A stretch of 6,604 nt of DNA from an uncultured Lachnoclostridium sp. (lineage in GTDB: Bacteria; Bacillota; Clostridia; Lachnospirales; Lachnospiraceae): assembly GCA_958425285.1 (NCBI GenBank), contig CATZVV010000105.1:1-6604 (forward strand). Direction: 5' to 3'. Position numbers and translations under genes: made by a program. Shown here one piece after another: positions 5,436 through 6,604 of this stretch. The notes under the pieces are model-generated. The model saw nothing but the letters and a program-made list of their open reading frames with translations. It was not told the DNA's origin and searched no databases. The first letter of the stretch is position 1, and each line of letters starts with the position of its first letter.

Positions 5436-6161
5436 TTATTCTTCTGGAATATAAACATATCCAAAGTGGAATTGAGAATTTGAAATGACCTGCTTCAGGT
5501 TCCTATCCGTGCTACGTACTTGAAACATCGCAGCCTGAAGTTTTTCTTCTGGTCTAATGTCACAAATTTTAATCCAGATTTTAGCTTCTTCATTTTCACC
5601 AAATTCTTCCGGAATACTAACCGTATCACCTGGACAAGTAATCTGGTCTTTATTAGATACGATTTCCATTACAGTGGCAGAATAACAAATATCATTTTTT
5701 TCTCCACCGACAGCAAACAGCATCGTTACAGTTTCTCCACTTTTAATCAACTGATTGTAGTAAGAGACTTTCTTTTTTGCCATGCCAAAATGGAGCGATT
5801 GAGTGGAAAACCACGTATATCCCAACTCGTTTTCTTCCTCAGCTCTCATATATGCTTCAACGGTTTCTTCTCCATCCATAGGTGTTCCTTCTAAGTCATA
5901 GGCTGTGCCCAATTTAATAAATATATAATCATTTATTGTCTGGATATCTGTGCGCTGTATCAATATCTGTTTTGCCACCTCTACCCCCAAATACTTTTTC
6001 TTGAGTTCCGTGTATAATTCTTCATCTTGACACAACATGTAGATCTCCATCATTTCAGATAATGCTGTAGTTTTACTAATTCCCTTAATTTTGACAAACT
6101 CATCGAAAACCTGCTGTGTTCTCTCATCTGCATATAAAGATAAATAACCTGGTCTGCCCAT
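5436..6161 (-). CDS. RHH-like N-terminal protein with possible PUA/EVE-like C-terminus, upstream of the relaxase
   Basis: The gene encodes 241 residues from the ATG at 6159-6161, which has a strong AAAGGAG site (GAAAGGAGAGCAGATATG). A longer frame reaches 6296 but would run through the promoter and the previous gene's terminator, so it is rejected. Residues 1-42 (MGRPGYLSLYADERTQQVF, then DEFVKIKGISKTTALSEMM) have the strand-helix-helix pattern of ribbon-helix-helix DNA-binding proteins. Residues 50-110 are helical and acidic. Residues 115-241 (GYTWFSTQS..., ICYSATVMEIV, DTVSIPEEF, AKIWIKICDI, SQFHFGYVYIPEE) are beta-rich, with a spacing that recalls PUA/EVE-type barrels; this is a weak resemblance only. 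RHH proteins next to relaxases often act as relaxosome accessories or autoregulators, and repeats around its promoter fit that. I do not recognise the family. Confidence 0.75.
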   Translation of the reverse strand: MGRPGYLSLYADERTQQVFDEFVKIKGISKTTALSEMMEIYMLCQDEELYTELKKKYLGVEVAKQILIQRTDIQTINDYIFIKLGTAYDLEGTPMDGEETVEAYMRAEEENELGYTWFSTQSLHFGMAKKKVSYYNQLIKSGETVTMLFAVGGEKNDICYSATVMEIVSNKDQITCPGDTVSIPEEFGENEEAKIWIKICDIRPEEKLQAAMFQVRSTDRNLKQVISNSQFHFGYVYIPEE

Positions 6162-6178
6162 ATCTGCTCTCCTTTCAA

Positions 6179-6248
6179 AATGTACCGCATCGCTCCATAC
6201 GACTATATTATCATTTGATTTCAGAAATGTCAACATGAATGTACCGCA
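6179..6248 (-). repeat. Two identical 11-bp direct repeats flanking a promoter, candidate operators
   Basis: AATGTACCGCA occurs exactly at 6179-6189 and 6238-6248 (TGCGGTACATT on the minus strand), starting 59 bp apart. One copy lies just upstream of the -35 box, the other in the leader directly before the ribosome binding site. Binding at both by the RHH-like protein encoded downstream would allow looping and repression. An alternative is that they are accessory-protein sites of an origin of transfer. Confidence 0.6.
6205..6233 (-). promoter_or_regulatory. Promoter of the RHH-like gene (and probably the relaxase)
   Basis: A perfect TTGACA (-35, 6228-6233) is separated by 17 bp from TAATAT (-10, 6205-6210) on the minus strand. 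Transcription would begin near 6198, about 37 nt before the ATG at 6161. This is the strongest promoter in the window and lies between the two 11-bp repeats. Confidence 0.85.
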
Positions 6249-6262
6249 ACAATCTAAACGAA

Positions 6263-6286
6263 AGGAGCCACCCAAAGGCAGCTCCT
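6263..6286 (-). terminator. Terminator of the small membrane protein gene
   Basis: On the minus strand AGGAGCTGCC pairs with GGTGGCTCCT around a TTTG loop: ten pairs including two G-U pairs, followed by TTCGTTT. On the plus strand the two wobble positions become mismatches, which fixes the direction. It starts 12 bp after the stop at 6299-6301 and isolates the upstream gene from the promoter at 6205-6233. Confidence 0.7.
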
Positions 6287-6298
6287 CAAAATACATAT

Positions 6299-6604
6299 TT
6301 ACGATCTGATAAAATCACTTAATCCGTCTCGCCATTCCTCCAGGGTAAAGCAAGCCGCTACAATAATGAATAACGTTAGGAATGCCGCTAAACCCATTCC
6401 AGCCAAAATTCCTAAGGACAACCAGTTTGATTGTACAATGCTGGCAATGCCACATGCCACAATCAAAAACAGGAATAGGGTAAAAGCATATCCAGAAACA
6501 GTCTGTGCAAGCTTTGCAAGCAGACAAATAATCGCAAGAATCAACAGCACTGCCGGAATCGGGCTGCCCGCTGAATGCAGAAGGCATCCCCTGCTGTCCC
6601 AAAG
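6299..6604 (-). CDS. Small multi-pass membrane protein, 5' end outside the window
   Basis: The frame is open from the right edge to the TAA at 6299-6301, giving at least 101 residues. A GTG at 6548-6550 could start an 83-residue form, but it has no ribosome binding site, so the real start probably lies beyond the window. Three hydrophobic stretches are visible: AVLLILAIICLLAKL, YAFTLFLFLIVACGIASIV and LSLGILAGMGLAAFLTLFIIVAACF. They are followed by a charged tail, LEEWRDGLSDFIRS. It is an integral membrane protein. Small proteins of this kind are common in conjugative elements of Clostridia, sometimes beside transfer genes, but no function can be assigned. A terminator follows at 6263-6286. 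A second frame over the same region lacks the hydrophobic pattern and is judged spurious. Confidence 0.65.
   Translation of the reverse strand, partial: LWDSRGCLLHSAGSPIPAVLLILAIICLLAKLAQTVSGYAFTLFLFLIVACGIASIVQSNWLSLGILAGMGLAAFLTLFIIVAACFTLEEWRDGLSDFIRS

Noticed and set aside
6162..6296. A 45-residue N-terminal extension of the RHH-like gene starting at ATG 6296.
   Set aside because: The extension spans the terminator at 6263-6286, the strong promoter and both 11-bp repeats, and lacks a ribosome binding site. The ATG at 6161 has an excellent one.
6315..6602. A 95-codon minus-strand frame overlapping the membrane protein gene.
   Set aside because: The overlapping frame at 6299-6604 has the coherent three-segment hydrophobic pattern and is followed by a terminator. 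This one has neither and is Cys-rich.

Overview
The window looks like part of an integrated mobile genetic element (ICE or IME class) from a low-to-moderate GC Firmicute, most plausibly a gut Clostridia/Lachnospiraceae-type host. The grounds are strong AGGAGG-like ribosome binding sites, TTGACA/TATAAT promoters, AT-rich intergenic DNA, a MobP-type relaxase of the kind carried by Clostridia conjugative elements, small XRE regulators, and a type I restriction-modification locus as cargo. The genus is inferred from protein character only, since no search was run.

Layout. Positions 1-1974 (minus strand) hold a tight operon: a 72-residue XRE regulator, hsdM, and the first 53 codons of hsdS, which runs off the left edge. 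A good extended -10 promoter lies at 2026-2053, with a spaced heptamer repeat that may be the regulator's operator. Positions 2131-2366 hold no credible gene but contain a run of about eight to nine consecutive stem-loops. The last is a convincing terminator for the next gene, a second XRE-family regulator (2385-2705, minus). That regulator is divergent from a two-gene plus-strand unit: a SLOG-fold protein (2863-3363) and an unrecognised 174-residue protein (3376-3900), closed by a terminator at 3921-3960. The intergenic region between the two directions carries a 9-bp inverted repeat overlapping the candidate plus-strand promoter.

Positions 3974-5374 (minus) encode a relaxase whose reading frame is cut by one in-frame amber codon at 4325-4327. 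The catalytic domain (349 residues) is intact, and the usual C-terminal tail continues in the same frame after the stop. Upstream of it, behind a hairpin, is a 241-residue protein (5436-6161) with a ribbon-helix-helix-like N-terminus and a C-terminal half that may be PUA/EVE-like. Its strong promoter is flanked by two identical 11-bp repeats. The right edge holds the end of a small multi-pass membrane protein (6299 to the edge), followed by its own terminator.

How the genes fit together: the relaxase and perhaps the RHH-like protein form the mobilisation part. The type I R-M locus probably stabilises or defends the element, or modifies host DNA. The XRE2/SLOG/unknown trio looks like a separate regulated cargo module. 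The observations most worth a second look are the hairpin chain (possible origin of transfer or structured RNA), the amber-split relaxase, the repeat-flanked promoter of the RHH-like gene, and the SLOG plus unknown gene pair.
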